64,000 nucleotides of DNA from Niabella sp. (GCA_027493055.1 JAPUDO010000024.1:47366-111365), one strand, 5' to 3'. Positions 52,851 through 61,993 are shown, counted from the stretch's first letter. Program-made: numbers and translations. The notes: a model not told the origin generated them from the letters alone.

Positions 52851-53222
52851 ATAGAAGATCAAAAACATACGAAATGATCTAAAAAAAGCAATCGTTTAAT
52901 CTGTTCCAAACGGACAATTCTGTTATTGTTGTAAATGCTTGTTTAGAATAAAGGTTACATGTCATTGTTCCGTAGGAACAAAAAGTTTGAAGGCATCAAA
53001 CACAAACGGTATCGCTGCGCGCCGTAGGTGCGCAACCGTTATTAAAATATATCTTCCGGCTCTTTTAATGATACATCAGCTTAAATTCAGGCCTGTTACC
53101 ATCGCAATTCAATTAAACGTTGGGTTTTTCTGAATCCTCCTGCGCCGCATCCATCGAAACGGCAAAAGCAAACGTTAGATGGAATGACTACTACACTTTA
53201 TTATAAACTTAACCTACATTAA
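52851..53222. other. Non-coding gap with paired hairpins
   Basis: TTGTTCC-GTA-GGAACAA (52965-52981) and TGCGCGCC-GTA-GGTGCGCA (53016-53034, one G-T pair) share a CCGTAGG tip. The second is framed by AACGGT (53005-53010) and ACCGTT (53035-53040). No gene seen. Confidence 0.65.
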
Positions 53223-53252
53223 TTGTTGTTGCAACAATGAATATTAGCTTTG
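53223..53252 (+). promoter_or_regulatory. Promoter of the YceI gene with palindrome
   Basis: -33 TTG (53223-53225), 19-bp spacer, -7 TAGCTTTG (53245-53252) followed by C, an exact TAnnTTTG match. A perfect 12-bp palindrome, TTGTTGCAACAA (53226-53237), fills the spacer and is a likely operator. The ATG is 32 bp after the -7 box. Confidence 0.7.
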
Positions 53253-53283
53253 CACCATCAAATAACAAAAAAATAAAATTCTT

Positions 53284-53808
53284 ATGGCAACCTGGACAAT
53301 AGACGCAATGCACTCCGAGATCGGGTTTAAAGTAAAGCACCTGGTAATTTCAACCGTTTCGGGAAAGTTTAAAACTTTTGAAGGAACCGTACAATCAGAA
53401 AAAGATGATTTCACTGATGCTGCTATCTCTTTCAGCGCTGATGTAGACAGTATTGATACCGGCGTTGAGCAGAGAGACCAGCATTTAAAATCTGCCGATT
53501 TTTTTGAAGCTGAAAAGTACCCTAAGCTCATTTTTGAATCCACAGAAATATTGAAAGATGGGGATGATTATAAGCTAACCGGGAATCTTACGTTGAAAGG
53601 GGTAACTAAACCTGTAACGCTGAATGTGGAATTGGGTGGTGTAGGTCCTAATATGTACGGGCAAACCGTAGCGGGCTTTGAAGTAACCGGTAAGATCAAC
53701 CGTAAAGAGTTTGGCCTAACCTGGGGCGCTGTTACCGAAGCAGGTGGTGTTGTAGTGAGTGATGATGTGAAGCTGACAGCAAATGTGGAGCTGGTAAAAG
53801 AAGCTTAA
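53284..53808 (+). CDS. YceI-family protein
   Basis: 174 residues, no signal peptide. Typical lipocalin-like YceI sequence: WTIDAMHSEIGFKVKHLVISTVSGKFKTFEGTV, DTGVEQRDQHLKSADFFEAEKYPKLIFEST, LTLKGVTKPVTLNVEL and FGLTWGAVTEAGGVVVSDDVKLTANVELVK. Binds polyisoprenoid-like lipids in family members; cytoplasmic forms are common in Bacteroidota and often under MarR control. Confidence 0.95.
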   Translation: MATWTIDAMHSEIGFKVKHLVISTVSGKFKTFEGTVQSEKDDFTDAAISFSADVDSIDTGVEQRDQHLKSADFFEAEKYPKLIFESTEILKDGDDYKLTGNLTLKGVTKPVTLNVELGGVGPNMYGQTVAGFEVTGKINRKEFGLTWGAVTEAGGVVVSDDVKLTANVELVKEA

Positions 53809-53831
53809 TATTGTTTTAAGTTATTCAGAAG

Positions 53832-53857
53832 AGGTTGTCTTAGGGCAACCTTTTTTA
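53832..53857 (+). terminator. Rho-independent terminator of the YceI gene
   Basis: 8-bp stem AGGTTGTC/GGCAACCT (one G-T pair) with TTAG loop and a run of six T. Confidence 0.85.
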
Positions 53858-53891
53858 TTGGGCCGCCATAAAACATAACTCATCGGTTTTG

Positions 53892-53913
53892 CCTGCCCGT
53901 CCGTTCAGGCGGG
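53892..53913. repeat. REP-like palindrome, copy 2
   Basis: CCTGCCCGTCCG then TTCAGGCGGG; same orientation as the copies at 34885 and 61346. It lies in the gap after the YceI terminator. Confidence 0.8.
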
Positions 53914-54018
53914 TGTCACACACTTTTATTTTGGTGCATTGCTCTGCCTGCATATTCGTTCGCTATGTTATCTTCGCAATAGCAGGTCTGATCGGAACTG
54001 TCAGACCTTGTACATACA

Positions 54019-54345
54019 ATGAAATATTTTACTATCAAGGAAAACTCCTTTATTGCCAGGCTTGCTGCGCGTAAATTACACAGCAAGAACGTGGCTATTG
54101 TTTTTGGTAGCTGTATTCATTTGTATGGAGTGCCTAAAGCAGATTTTTTATCCAATAAACACTGGCTGCGGCACGAGCTAAAACATATTGAGCAGTATGA
54201 GCGTTTGGGTTTTGTTCGGTTTATCTTTACTTATCTGTGGCAAACGATGCATGTGGGATATTACAGGTGCGGGCTGGAGTGTGAGGCACGGGAGGCAGAG
54301 CATGACGAGGAGATCATAAACAGGTTTCGGTATGCAGGGCAATAG
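54019..54345 (+). CDS. HExxH-containing DUF4157-like protein
   Basis: 108 residues, no signal. The putative zinc-protease motif HELKH is at 52-56, in LRHELKHIEQYERLGFVRFIFTYLW, with a later Glu/His-rich tail (LECEAREAEHDEEII) that may give the third ligand. Small members of this group are common in Bacteroidota; activity has not been shown to my knowledge. Overlaps the extended frame of the next gene, but not its likely true start (54398). Confidence 0.75.
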   Translation: MKYFTIKENSFIARLAARKLHSKNVAIVFGSCIHLYGVPKADFLSNKHWLRHELKHIEQYERLGFVRFIFTYLWQTMHVGYYRCGLECEAREAEHDEEIINRFRYAGQ

Positions 54346-54397
54346 GCATTATCCCATTGTTGCGCATAATTTTGATTCATTTTTAAGTCAATATTCG

Positions 54398-55318
54398 ATG
54401 AAAGCCAAAACAATTTTTGCTGTTATGTTATTCTTCCTGTGCGATGTTGTGGAAGCTCAGGATACGCTTGTTTTTAAGCCAACAAAACGACGTCCTTTTA
54501 CGGATACGTTGATGGTAAAGATTTTGAAATATATAGAGTTAGATGAGCTCATCTACATCCCTTATGATAAATTTGTCCTCAACAAAAAAGATACTGCTAA
54601 TATTGCTGCCGGCCGGCCTATTCGTAAAAAAGGGGAAAAGGGGGTACCCCTGAGGCATCTTGCAGAGGTACGCTTTGAGGAGTCTAAAAGACACATGGTT
54701 TTTATTGATAATGGGGCTGTTATTAGAAGAGAAAAACAATTGGAGTATTTTAAAGCGCGTAAGATTGCAACAGGTGGTATGGCGCTGTTAGCGGCAGACG
54801 GGTTCAGGCCAAAGCGTGGTATCGATTTTTCTGAAACAGTGCCTGCAGTTCCTATACTCTATTCTTTTGCATCGTATGAGTATTTGTTTCATAAAGGGAG
54901 AATGGGGGCTAAATTTACACCCATTGCAGTAGGGTTAAACATAAATTTTATTGGTACTGCCATTTCGTATCGCTTTTATCCGACAAAGCAGATGCCGGTA
55001 TCACTTTTCTTTGGATTCGATTTAATGTTTGCAAACAGTACAAGATCGCGCGATATACTGTCTCCCGAATCGGATGAAAGACCTTTCTATAAAACCGCCG
55101 CAGTTTCCCTGAGACAAAATCGGAACGAACTTTTTATAACTCCTGGCATTATTGGACTTTCAATAAATAAAAACCGGAATTTTTATTTAAGCACAGATAT
55201 GTCGGTGGGCGGACGTATAATGATGAGCGGGAAAAGCGTGATTTATAATAATGAGAGGTATGAGTATAGAATACCGGCATATTTTCAACTAAGGCTTTTG
55301 GTTGGAAAAAAGTACTAA
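54398..55318 (+). CDS. Exported protein of unknown function
   Basis: 306 residues from the ATG at 54398 (MKAKTIFAVMLFFLCDVVEAQ), which gives a good signal peptide; the frame is open from 54332. A Lys/Arg-rich middle is followed by a beta-rich C-terminal part (FTPIAVGLNINFIGTAISYRFYP, NRNFYLSTDMSVGGRIMMSGKS) suggesting an outer-membrane barrel. No family recognised. Confidence 0.7.
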   Translation: MKAKTIFAVMLFFLCDVVEAQDTLVFKPTKRRPFTDTLMVKILKYIELDELIYIPYDKFVLNKKDTANIAAGRPIRKKGEKGVPLRHLAEVRFEESKRHMVFIDNGAVIRREKQLEYFKARKIATGGMALLAADGFRPKRGIDFSETVPAVPILYSFASYEYLFHKGRMGAKFTPIAVGLNINFIGTAISYRFYPTKQMPVSLFFGFDLMFANSTRSRDILSPESDERPFYKTAAVSLRQNRNELFITPGIIGLSINKNRNFYLSTDMSVGGRIMMSGKSVIYNNERYEYRIPAYFQLRLLVGKKY

Positions 55319-55400
55319 AAACATTATTAAATTATAAACAAATTCTATTTTCGTTGTCTCATAGTTAGCAATCATTAAGAATAATAAAATAAATAAACAG

Positions 55401-56192
55401 ATGAAAAAAATAATATTGATCCTGTCTGTTACGGCAATTATGCTGTTTTCCTGTACCTCTCAAAAAGCAGTGGTGCGCACTCAAACGCCTTTTATGAACA
55501 AAGTAATTGCCCACCGTGGCGCATTTAAAAATACCGGTGCTCCTGAAAACTCTATAGCTTCACTGAAAGCGGCCATTGCAATGGGCTGCGGTGGAAGCGA
55601 ATTTGATATTCACATGACAAGCGATGAAGTTTTAGTAGTGAATCATGACGATAAGTTTTTGGGTATGGAGATAGAAACAAATACTTATCAGAACCTGCTT
55701 GCCAAAACATTGCACAATGGCGAAAAGATCCCTACGCTGGAGGCTTATCTTAAAACAGGATATGCGCAGCATAAAACAAAAATGGTGGCAGAAATAAAAA
55801 CGTCCAGGATCAGTAAAGAGCGCTCTTTAAGCCTTGCGAAGAAAGTAGTGGATATGGTAAAGCAATTTAAGGGTCAGGCTCAAACGGTTTATATAGCTTT
55901 CGATTATGATGTTTGTAAAAAGGTACGCGAGCTTGATCCGTCTGCACCTGTGCAATATTTAAACGGCGATGCTTCAGCGGAAAAGCTGAAAGGGGATAAG
56001 CTGGATGCCGATTATCATTATAGTGTTTTTCAAAAAGATAAAAACTGGATCGCGGGAGCAAAAAAGATAGGCGTTTTAACTAATGCCTGGACCGTTAATG
56101 ATGAGGCTTTAATGGACGATCTTTTAGCACAGGGTATAGATTTTATCACAACCAATGAACCTGAATTGTTACTGAAAAAACTGGGGAAATAA
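55401..56192 (+). CDS. Glycerophosphodiester phosphodiesterase lipoprotein
   Basis: 263 residues. Lipobox IMLFSC (Cys18). GDPD active-site motifs: HRGAFKNTGAPENSIAS (His38 with Glu49), GCGGSEFDIHMTSDEVLVVNHDDKFLG (Glu67, Asp69, His82). Late motifs NAWTVNDEALMDDLLAQGIDFITTNEPELLL fit the family C-terminus. Splits glycerophosphodiesters to glycerol-3-phosphate and an alcohol in the periplasm. Confidence 0.95.
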   Translation: MKKIILILSVTAIMLFSCTSQKAVVRTQTPFMNKVIAHRGAFKNTGAPENSIASLKAAIAMGCGGSEFDIHMTSDEVLVVNHDDKFLGMEIETNTYQNLLAKTLHNGEKIPTLEAYLKTGYAQHKTKMVAEIKTSRISKERSLSLAKKVVDMVKQFKGQAQTVYIAFDYDVCKKVRELDPSAPVQYLNGDASAEKLKGDKLDADYHYSVFQKDKNWIAGAKKIGVLTNAWTVNDEALMDDLLAQGIDFITTNEPELLLKKLGK

Positions 56193-56234
56193 AAGTATTA
56201 TATTAATAACAATGCTACCTTAAATACGATCGGG

Positions 56235-56594
56235 ATGAGAACAGATAACAAGCTTTTCATTTTAAGCAACGGGCGCGTTGCCGCTATTGACAAAAAATCA
56301 GGAGATATTGCCTGGGAGGTAAAGCTACGTGAGTATGTAAAAGGTGCTTCCCTTAGCTATGCGGTAGGGCAAATTGTACTGGAATGCGATAAGCTGTTTG
56401 TAGCGGTTTCTGGTATCCTGCTTTGCCTGAGCGCCAAAGACGGCTCGCTTATCTGGAAAAATGAATTGAAAGGGTGGGGTTATGCGTTTATCAGCATTGC
56501 CAATACAAATGCGGGCGATGCTGCACAGGAGCAGGCTAATGCTGCCGCTATGATGGCTGCCGCAGCAACTACTGCATCATCGTCTGCCACTTAA
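56235..56594 (+). CDS. Short PQQ-like beta-propeller repeat protein
   Basis: 119 residues without signal. Two PQQ-like blades (LFILSNGRVAAIDKKSGDIAWEVKL and LFVAVSGILLCLSAKDGSLIWKNEL) then an Ala-rich tail (about 95-119). Too short for a closed propeller; it may assemble from several copies. Follows the GDPD gene by 42 bp. Confidence 0.75.
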   Translation: MRTDNKLFILSNGRVAAIDKKSGDIAWEVKLREYVKGASLSYAVGQIVLECDKLFVAVSGILLCLSAKDGSLIWKNELKGWGYAFISIANTNAGDAAQEQANAAAMMAAAATTASSSAT

Positions 56595-56605
56595 TTAAAA
56601 GCCTG

Positions 56606-57397
56606 TTACTCGGCTATTCGGGGCGTCCTGCCTCCAATCCCTGTTATCCTGAAGCCTAATCCCAGCTCCGCTTGCAGCGGGCGGCTCTTCTTATAAACGT
56701 CTTCATGCGTTCCTTCTTTTTTATACAGGGAACTGAAAATTTTCTGACCACCTAATCTTACGTAAAAGTTTTTACCTACGTTATACCGGAGCCCTAATGT
56801 TGCACCGATGAGTAGTTTATTAACATCACCTTTGCCGTCACCTGCTATTGATAAATATTGCTTTTCGTTTTGTATGGTTTGCCAGCTTACCGCACTGACA
56901 TACTTTTTACTAACCAGGTAACTTAATTCAGGCCCCCCGGTTAGAGTAAGCCTGTCCCATTTTTTAGAAATATTGGCCAGGCGGGTGGTAAGGTAAGTAA
57001 GTTTAACGTCACCTATTTTACTGAGCGCATTCTTCAGGGTTTGGTCAGTTGTAATTACAAAAGCGGGAGTTTCATAGCCATAGGCTACCTGGTTAACGCC
57101 TAACAATGCACTGATGCCCCAATTGTTTCGCAACTGGCGCTCTATTTGTACATCTGCGAAAAAGCCGATCCTATTTTCAGTTTTTGTTTTATCAATGCCA
57201 ATACTGCTGACGGAATGGCCCTCTGCCATATCCAGAAACTCGTATGGATTTAAAGGTCTTTGCGCAGACGTATATTCGTTATCAAACTTTGAAATAAAAG
57301 AGGTATTCCCGCCGGCCTGCACACTAAGCTGGTATTTCTGGGCATTTGATACAAGCGTCCCACTGATCAAAGCTGCCAGCAATAAAAATTTTCTCAT
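56606..57397 (-). CDS. Outer-membrane beta-barrel protein
   Basis: 263 residues from the ATG at 57395-57397 (MRKFLLLAALISGTLVSNAQ, a good signal peptide); the frame begins at 57424. Beta strands with aromatic residues and the ending PLQAELGLGFRITGIGGR... fit a porin-like (PF13568) barrel. Function unknown. Confidence 0.8.
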   Translation of the reverse strand: MRKFLLLAALISGTLVSNAQKYQLSVQAGGNTSFISKFDNEYTSAQRPLNPYEFLDMAEGHSVSSIGIDKTKTENRIGFFADVQIERQLRNNWGISALLGVNQVAYGYETPAFVITTDQTLKNALSKIGDVKLTYLTTRLANISKKWDRLTLTGGPELSYLVSKKYVSAVSWQTIQNEKQYLSIAGDGKGDVNKLLIGATLGLRYNVGKNFYVRLGGQKIFSSLYKKEGTHEDVYKKSRPLQAELGLGFRITGIGGRTPRIAE

Positions 57398-57489
57398 AAG
57401 GTAAATTCTATTTTCAAAAGGCAAATGTAGGTAATAACAGCAGTTCAGTTACCTTTCACCTGGGGGTATAAAAGTTTTTCGCAGTATCC

Positions 57490-57506
57490 TTGGTGAAAAA
57501 CACCAA
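57490..57506. repeat. TTGGTG-AAAAA-CACCAA hairpin
   Basis: Perfect 6-bp stem in the gap between the barrel gene and the SCO gene. No T run after it. Confidence 0.5.
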
Positions 57507-57626
57507 CCACGGCCGTGCTGCGGCTGTTGTGTCTTTTGACCAACAGCCCAATTAATATTTATGCACCCTTTTACTTCGGCTGTTTGATGCGTTCTCGTCA
57601 GCTATTCGGAGCGTCCTCGCCTCGAA

Positions 57627-58202
57627 TTAACTGCTTCTCACAGTTTCATTTACCTTGCCAGCCACTTTTTCAGCATTGATGCCTGTTCCTTCTTCCTGCA
57701 GTATTAGTTCTCCATCCGGATTGAAAACGCTGATGATATTGGAATGCGAAAAATCTACAGGCGATATCTTTTTGTACTTCATCGACAGGACATTCGCAAA
57801 CTCCTGCGTAGCCGCTTCATTACTGCGCAAAAATACCCATTGGGGCGCATCCATTCCTCCGGTTTTAGCAAATTCAGCAAGACGTTCAGGGGTGTCTGTT
57901 TCGGGATCAATGCTTACCAGTACCAGCGATACTTTATCAAAATAAGCAGGCCTGATCTGCCTTTCTATTCTTTTCATATCGGCTACCAATATCGGGCAGG
58001 CGGTTTTGCAGGAGGTATAGATCATTACTACCACCAGTGTTTTCCCTCGTAACGTATTTAATGGATAAGATTGGTTACGTTGGTCCTGCCATTGGCTTGT
58101 CAGGTGAAATATAGAATCAGACGGCAGTTCTTTTTTAGTGTTGTTTTGCCCGCAGGAAAAGAATAAAATACCTGCTGTTAGTATAAAAAGTAGTTGTTTC
58201 AT
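57627..58202 (-). CDS. SCO1/SenC-family copper chaperone lipoprotein
   Basis: 191 residues. Lipobox LFFSC (Cys17). Thioredoxin-like SCO domain with the copper-binding CxxxC (Cys65, Cys69 in YTSCKTACP) and the conserved His in DFSHSNIISVFNPDGE. Third gene of the nirK cluster; likely loads copper into NirK. Also a possible oxidase assembly role. Confidence 0.93.
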   Translation of the reverse strand: MKQLLFILTAGILFFSCGQNNTKKELPSDSIFHLTSQWQDQRNQSYPLNTLRGKTLVVVMIYTSCKTACPILVADMKRIERQIRPAYFDKVSLVLVSIDPETDTPERLAEFAKTGGMDAPQWVFLRSNEAATQEFANVLSMKYKKISPVDFSHSNIISVFNPDGELILQEEGTGINAEKVAGKVNETVRSS

Positions 58203-58345
58203 TTTATTAGTTTTCTGCCATATCCATTTTACTGAATACTGATTAATGTTAACTTATTTTAAGTATGTATAAATATTCAACAATCAATGCCCAATATTCA
58301 CCGGCAATTTCAACTACCTTCAACTCACTCATCACTCACTATTCA

Positions 58346-59173
58346 TCACTCCACATCCTTCGCGCATCTAAACCCAAGGTTGCCCACGGTATAATGAGCT
58401 TTTAGCCCGGCCCGCATACTGAAACGCATAAAGGCAGCATAGTTCAATACATCCGTAGCGCTGGTAGCGCTGCCCGCACAAAAAAGATTATTATCGCTGT
58501 ACTCGCCTGAGCGGGAGTCGCCCGTTACCAGCACAGAATTAAAGTCATCTGTCCATTCCCACACCAGGTCAAAGAAATTATATACACCCCAATAGTTGGG
58601 CTGCGATTGCTTTACAGCATTATACTGCCTGTTCTTTACCAGGTAAAGGTCCACAATTCTGTCTGAATAAGATTTTTTCTGCCGGGCATTGGGTACTTTT
58701 TCATCTGCCATTGCCACCAGCTCCCATTCATCCAGCGTGGGCAGGCGTTTGCCTGTGGCTGTTGCATACGCTTTGGCTGCATACCAAGATAATTGAGTAA
58801 TCGGGGCATCAGCATCAATATTTTTAGGCAATATTGTGTCAGCTACCCAGGCACGCAGATAATTAGTATCGGCATATAGGCGCTTTACCTGCGAACGTTG
58901 CCATTGGGGGTAAGTTTTTACAAATGCCAGGAATTCACCGTTGGTTACAGGCTTTTCATCTATTAAAAATGGATCCACTTTTACCAATGCCGTGTCGGTA
59001 CCATAAAAAGGCTGGTATTCGCCACCTGGTATTTTTATCATTTTTGCCTGCGATGTAAGTCGGGGTGAATTGAATGCCGGAGATACAATATCCGGCGCAG
59101 CCTCCTGACAATTGCAGGAAGCGCACCAGATAACTACAAAAAAGACAACAATATGGAAGAGTTTAATGCTCAT
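58346..59173 (-). CDS. SUMF1/FGE-fold lipoprotein
   Basis: 275 residues. Lipoprotein signal with Cys near 20 (WCASCNC). Sulfatase-modifying-factor fold: MIKIPGGEYQPFYGTD, PFLIDEKPVTNGEFLAFVKTYPQW, PITQLSWYAAKAYATATGKRLPTLDEWEL, GVYNFFDLVWEWTDDF and NLGFRCAKDVE. I do not see the two active-site cysteines of true formylglycine enzymes, so it is probably a structural or NirK-assisting member. Lies between nirK and the SCO gene. Confidence 0.88.
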   Translation of the reverse strand: MSIKLFHIVVFFVVIWCASCNCQEAAPDIVSPAFNSPRLTSQAKMIKIPGGEYQPFYGTDTALVKVDPFLIDEKPVTNGEFLAFVKTYPQWQRSQVKRLYADTNYLRAWVADTILPKNIDADAPITQLSWYAAKAYATATGKRLPTLDEWELVAMADEKVPNARQKKSYSDRIVDLYLVKNRQYNAVKQSQPNYWGVYNFFDLVWEWTDDFNSVLVTGDSRSGEYSDNNLFCAGSATSATDVLNYAAFMRFSMRAGLKAHYTVGNLGFRCAKDVE

Positions 59174-59331
59174 TTTTTATCCGGAATGCATTTATTTAAA
59201 CAACAAACTGAACCGGGGTAACACAGCAGCTTTTATCGTAGATGAAACACTAAGTTTTACTAAGTCTTTTGTAATGGCCCGGCTTTTCATAACATTCATC
59301 TCTATGTATCTATGTGGTTATTTTAAGAATC

Positions 59332-60369
59332 TTAAAACCCACCTTTTTTAAACACTTTTTCGTTTCCTTCTCCGGTCACTTTCAGCTTGCCAATAGCACC
59401 TTTGTTGAAAGCGCGGAATATAGAGTGATCCACCAGCACATATTCGCCAGGAACATCTACTCTAAACTCAACTATGGCCGAGCCACCAGCAGGGATAAGC
59501 GTAGTTTGCACATTGTGATTTACAGTAGATCCGCCTTCGGGATAAACATTATCAAATATCTCACCTATAACGTGGAAAGAAGAAACCAGGTTGGGGCCGC
59601 CATTACCTATAAATAAACGAACGGTTTCGCCCACTTTAGCCTCCAGCATATTCTTGCCTAACAAAGAGCCCTTTTTACCGTTGAATAAAACATAATCCGG
59701 GTTCTCGGCATTGCCTTTATCATTATCAAACTCCAGCAGATCAGCAGAACGCGCTTTGGTATAAAATTCACCCTGCATAACATAATATTCCCTGTCCACT
59801 TTCTTCAGGCCACCGGCAGGCTCAACCAAAATCAAACCGTACATACCGTTGGCAATATGCATTGGCACAGGAGGGGCAGCACAATGGTACACGTACAGGC
59901 CGGGGTTCATTGCTTTGAATGTAAATATAGCCTCCTGTCCGGGTACAGCCGAGGTAGCTTCCGCACCACCGCCGGGCCCATTTACAGCGTGCAGGTCAAT
60001 ATTGTGTGGCAATACGCTGCTGGCATCGTTTTTAAGGTGCAGTTCCACTTCATCGCCTTCGCGTACCCTTATAAAGCTGCCCGGTACAATATTGTTGAAG
60101 GTCCAGAAGGTATATTTTTTCCCGTCTGCAATCTCTCCTTCTGTTTCGGAGGTAAGCAGCTTTACGATCAGCTTTTTAGGACCTCTGTCGCCTACCGGTG
60201 CAGGCACGTTAGGCGCTGCTGTAATTTCAGCTTCCTCGGGCTGCCCTTTGGCCTCTTCCATAGCAACCGATGACTTTCCACCGGAAGCATTTCCCTGTTC
60301 ACTGTTGGTTTTGCAGGCTCCAAATCCCAACAGCGCTGCCAGTAATAATAACATCAGTTTGTTTGTCAT
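59332..60369 (-). CDS. nirK: Copper-containing nitrite reductase lipoprotein
   Basis: 345 residues. Lipobox LGFGAC (Cys19), then a Glu/Ala-rich linker (about 20-60) and two cupredoxin domains. Type-1 copper ligands: His122, Cys163, His171, Met176 (motifs [11 protein letters not shown] and [18 protein letters not shown]). Type-2 ligands: His127, His162 and His315 (VDHSIF). Catalytic Asp125 and His266 (SSFHVIGE) are present. Reduces nitrite to NO in the periplasm. First gene of the nirK-SUMF1-SCO unit. Confidence 0.95.
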   Translation of the reverse strand: MTNKLMLLLLAALLGFGACKTNSEQGNASGGKSSVAMEEAKGQPEEAEITAAPNVPAPVGDRGPKKLIVKLLTSETEGEIADGKKYTFWTFNNIVPGSFIRVREGDEVELHLKNDASSVLPHNIDLHAVNGPGGGAEATSAVPGQEAIFTFKAMNPGLYVYHCAAPPVPMHIANGMYGLILVEPAGGLKKVDREYYVMQGEFYTKARSADLLEFDNDKGNAENPDYVLFNGKKGSLLGKNMLEAKVGETVRLFIGNGGPNLVSSFHVIGEIFDNVYPEGGSTVNHNVQTTLIPAGGSAIVEFRVDVPGEYVLVDHSIFRAFNKGAIGKLKVTGEGNEKVFKKGGF

Positions 60370-60511
60370 AATTTTTAGTATTTAGTTGAAAAAGTATTTT
60401 GTTATTGCGGGCAAAGCCGGTTCTTTAAAGAAATACGCCTGCAATCTCCGGTTACGGGGCAAAGGTAATCGTCAAAATAATAAAAGATAAAAACGTCCTT
60501 TATTTTTTTAT

Positions 60512-60525
60512 ATGATTCTCATCAT
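60512..60525 (-). promoter_or_regulatory. FNR/DNR-like box upstream of nirK
   Basis: ATGAT-TCTC-ATCAT, a perfect 5-bp inverted repeat with 4-bp spacer, 143 bp upstream of the nirK ATG. It resembles the FNR/DNR consensus TTGAT-N4-ATCAA, with one outer-base change per half. Confidence 0.5.
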
Positions 60526-60596
60526 GTTTTCTGCTGATAAAATATCAATGTGTTGTAAAAAATGTGATTTAAGTAATATCTGATGGTTGTTGTCCC

Positions 60597-61394
60597 CTAT
60601 TCTATCACCCAGCTCACATCGCCAAAATCAAAACACAGCTCCCGGTCTGTGTGTACTGCCAGCTGACCGTTTGTCAACACTTCCCTGACAACCGCTTCAA
60701 ACACCTGCCCGTCTTTTTCAAAGCGCGCTTTTTCGTCTTTTTTAAACAGGAACCGGTTGTATACTGTCATTAAATGGGGGCTGTTGATTTGCTCCATTCC
60801 TTGCAAAATATCATTTCTTAATTCGGTAGCCAGCAGCAGGCAATCAAACTCCCGGCCCGTTATCTGCCTTAACGAAACGGCTTTTTTGGCAATACTGTCA
60901 TCAAAGCAAGCCTGGTTAATGTTCAGGCCAATGCCTGCCACGGCCCATTTCCATTCGTTGCCGCTGATAATATTTTCAATTAAAATGCCACCTGCTTTTC
61001 TGTTCCTGAAGTAAATGTCATTAGGCCATTTAATACAGATATCACTTTGTGCATACCGGTCAAAAAAGTCCCTTACCGCCAGCGCTACCATTGCAATAAG
61101 GAGAAATTGTTGCTGTAAGTCTATTTTTCGGGGATCAAGCACCACGCTTAAATGTATATTCGCTCCTTTTTGCGACTGCCAGGTTTTTCCGCGCTGGCCT
61201 TTGCCGGCATATTGCTCATGCGCAAAAACAGCCGTTCCATGTCCTGTCATTTCCTGCCGCTCCGTCAGCTCAGGGTGCTTTAAAAGGCTTAGGGCATAAT
61301 TATTGGTGCTGTCAACTGATAAAAGTTCAATTAAAGGCGGAAAAGCCTGCCCGTCCGGCAGGCGGGCGCAATTATCTGTTGATTGTTGTGCCAA
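60597..61394 (-). CDS. birA: Biotin-[acetyl-CoA-carboxylase] ligase
   Basis: 265 residues, without the DNA-binding domain. Motifs: STNNYALSLL, GHGTAVFAHEQYAGKGQRGKTWQSQKGANIHLSVVLDP, IKWPNDIYFRNRKAGGILIEN and GIGLNINQ. Attaches biotin to carboxylase carrier protein. The first 20 or so residues include ARLPDGQAFP, encoded by a REP-like palindrome (61346-61366) lying within the N-terminal coding part. Confidence 0.94.
   Translation of the reverse strand: MAQQSTDNCARLPDGQAFPPLIELLSVDSTNNYALSLLKHPELTERQEMTGHGTAVFAHEQYAGKGQRGKTWQSQKGANIHLSVVLDPRKIDLQQQFLLIAMVALAVRDFFDRYAQSDICIKWPNDIYFRNRKAGGILIENIISGNEWKWAVAGIGLNINQACFDDSIAKKAVSLRQITGREFDCLLLATELRNDILQGMEQINSPHLMTVYNRFLFKKDEKARFEKDGQVFEAVVREVLTNGQLAVHTDRELCFDFGDVSWVIE
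61346..61366. repeat. REP-like palindrome, copy 3, inside birA
   Basis: CCTGCCCGTCCGG then CAGGCGGG. Same family as 34885-34906 and 53892-53913; read in frame on the minus strand it encodes ARLPDGQA. Confidence 0.8.
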
Positions 61395-61531
61395 TATTCG
61401 TTATTTTTGGGCAAATTAAATAAGGAATTCTGATATATGAATCAGGAAAGCAGGAAATCTGCATCCATAGTTGCGTATCATATTCCGTATTGTATGTAAA
61501 AGTCTTCTTATTAATTAAAATTGCATTTTAT

Positions 61532-61933
61532 TTGGAACCATTAGCTTCGCTAACAAAACGCAGGAACGCTGCATCCGTAAAACTTACTAAAAAATCTAAA
61601 TTATTTAAGACGATCATTGCCGCCATCCAGGAAAAAAAAGGCGAAAATATAGTATCGCTCGATTTAAGAAAGATCCCGGAGGCCGTAGCAGATTTTTTTA
61701 TTGTTTGTGAAGCAACCAGTGGCCCGCAAATAAAAGCTATTGCTGATAATGTAGTGGACAAAGTAAAGGAAATTTGCGGGGAGAACGTCTTTCACAAAGA
61801 GGGTTTTCAGAATTTGCAATGGGTGCTGATAGATTTTATAAATATAGTAGTACACGTTATGCACCCCGAAATGCGTAAATTTTATACCCTCGAGGAAATG
61901 TGGAGCGATGCGGCAGCAGAAGAGCATCAATAA
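61532..61933 (+). CDS. rsfS: Ribosomal silencing factor RsfS
   Basis: The frame opens with an ATG at 61490, but the extra 14 residues are hydrophobic and unlike the family. A TTG at 61532 (read as Met; LEPLASLTKRRNAASVKL) gives about 133 residues. Core motifs: LFKTIIAAIQEKKGENIVSLDLRKIPEAVADFFIVCEATSGPQIKAIADNV and VHVMHPEMRKFYTLEEMWSDA. Binds ribosomal protein uL14 and blocks subunit joining. ftsH follows 60 bp downstream. Confidence 0.92.
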   Translation: MEPLASLTKRRNAASVKLTKKSKLFKTIIAAIQEKKGENIVSLDLRKIPEAVADFFIVCEATSGPQIKAIADNVVDKVKEICGENVFHKEGFQNLQWVLIDFINIVVHVMHPEMRKFYTLEEMWSDAAAEEHQ

Positions 61934-61993
61934 CTTTATAACAACTTAACAAACAATTTACAGGGTTTTTACCTTATACATCAAACAGAAAAA

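Noticed and set aside
57490-57506. TTGGTG/CACCAA hairpin as a terminator
   Set aside because: No T run follows on either strand, and it lies upstream of the barrel gene and downstream of the SCO gene at a distance.
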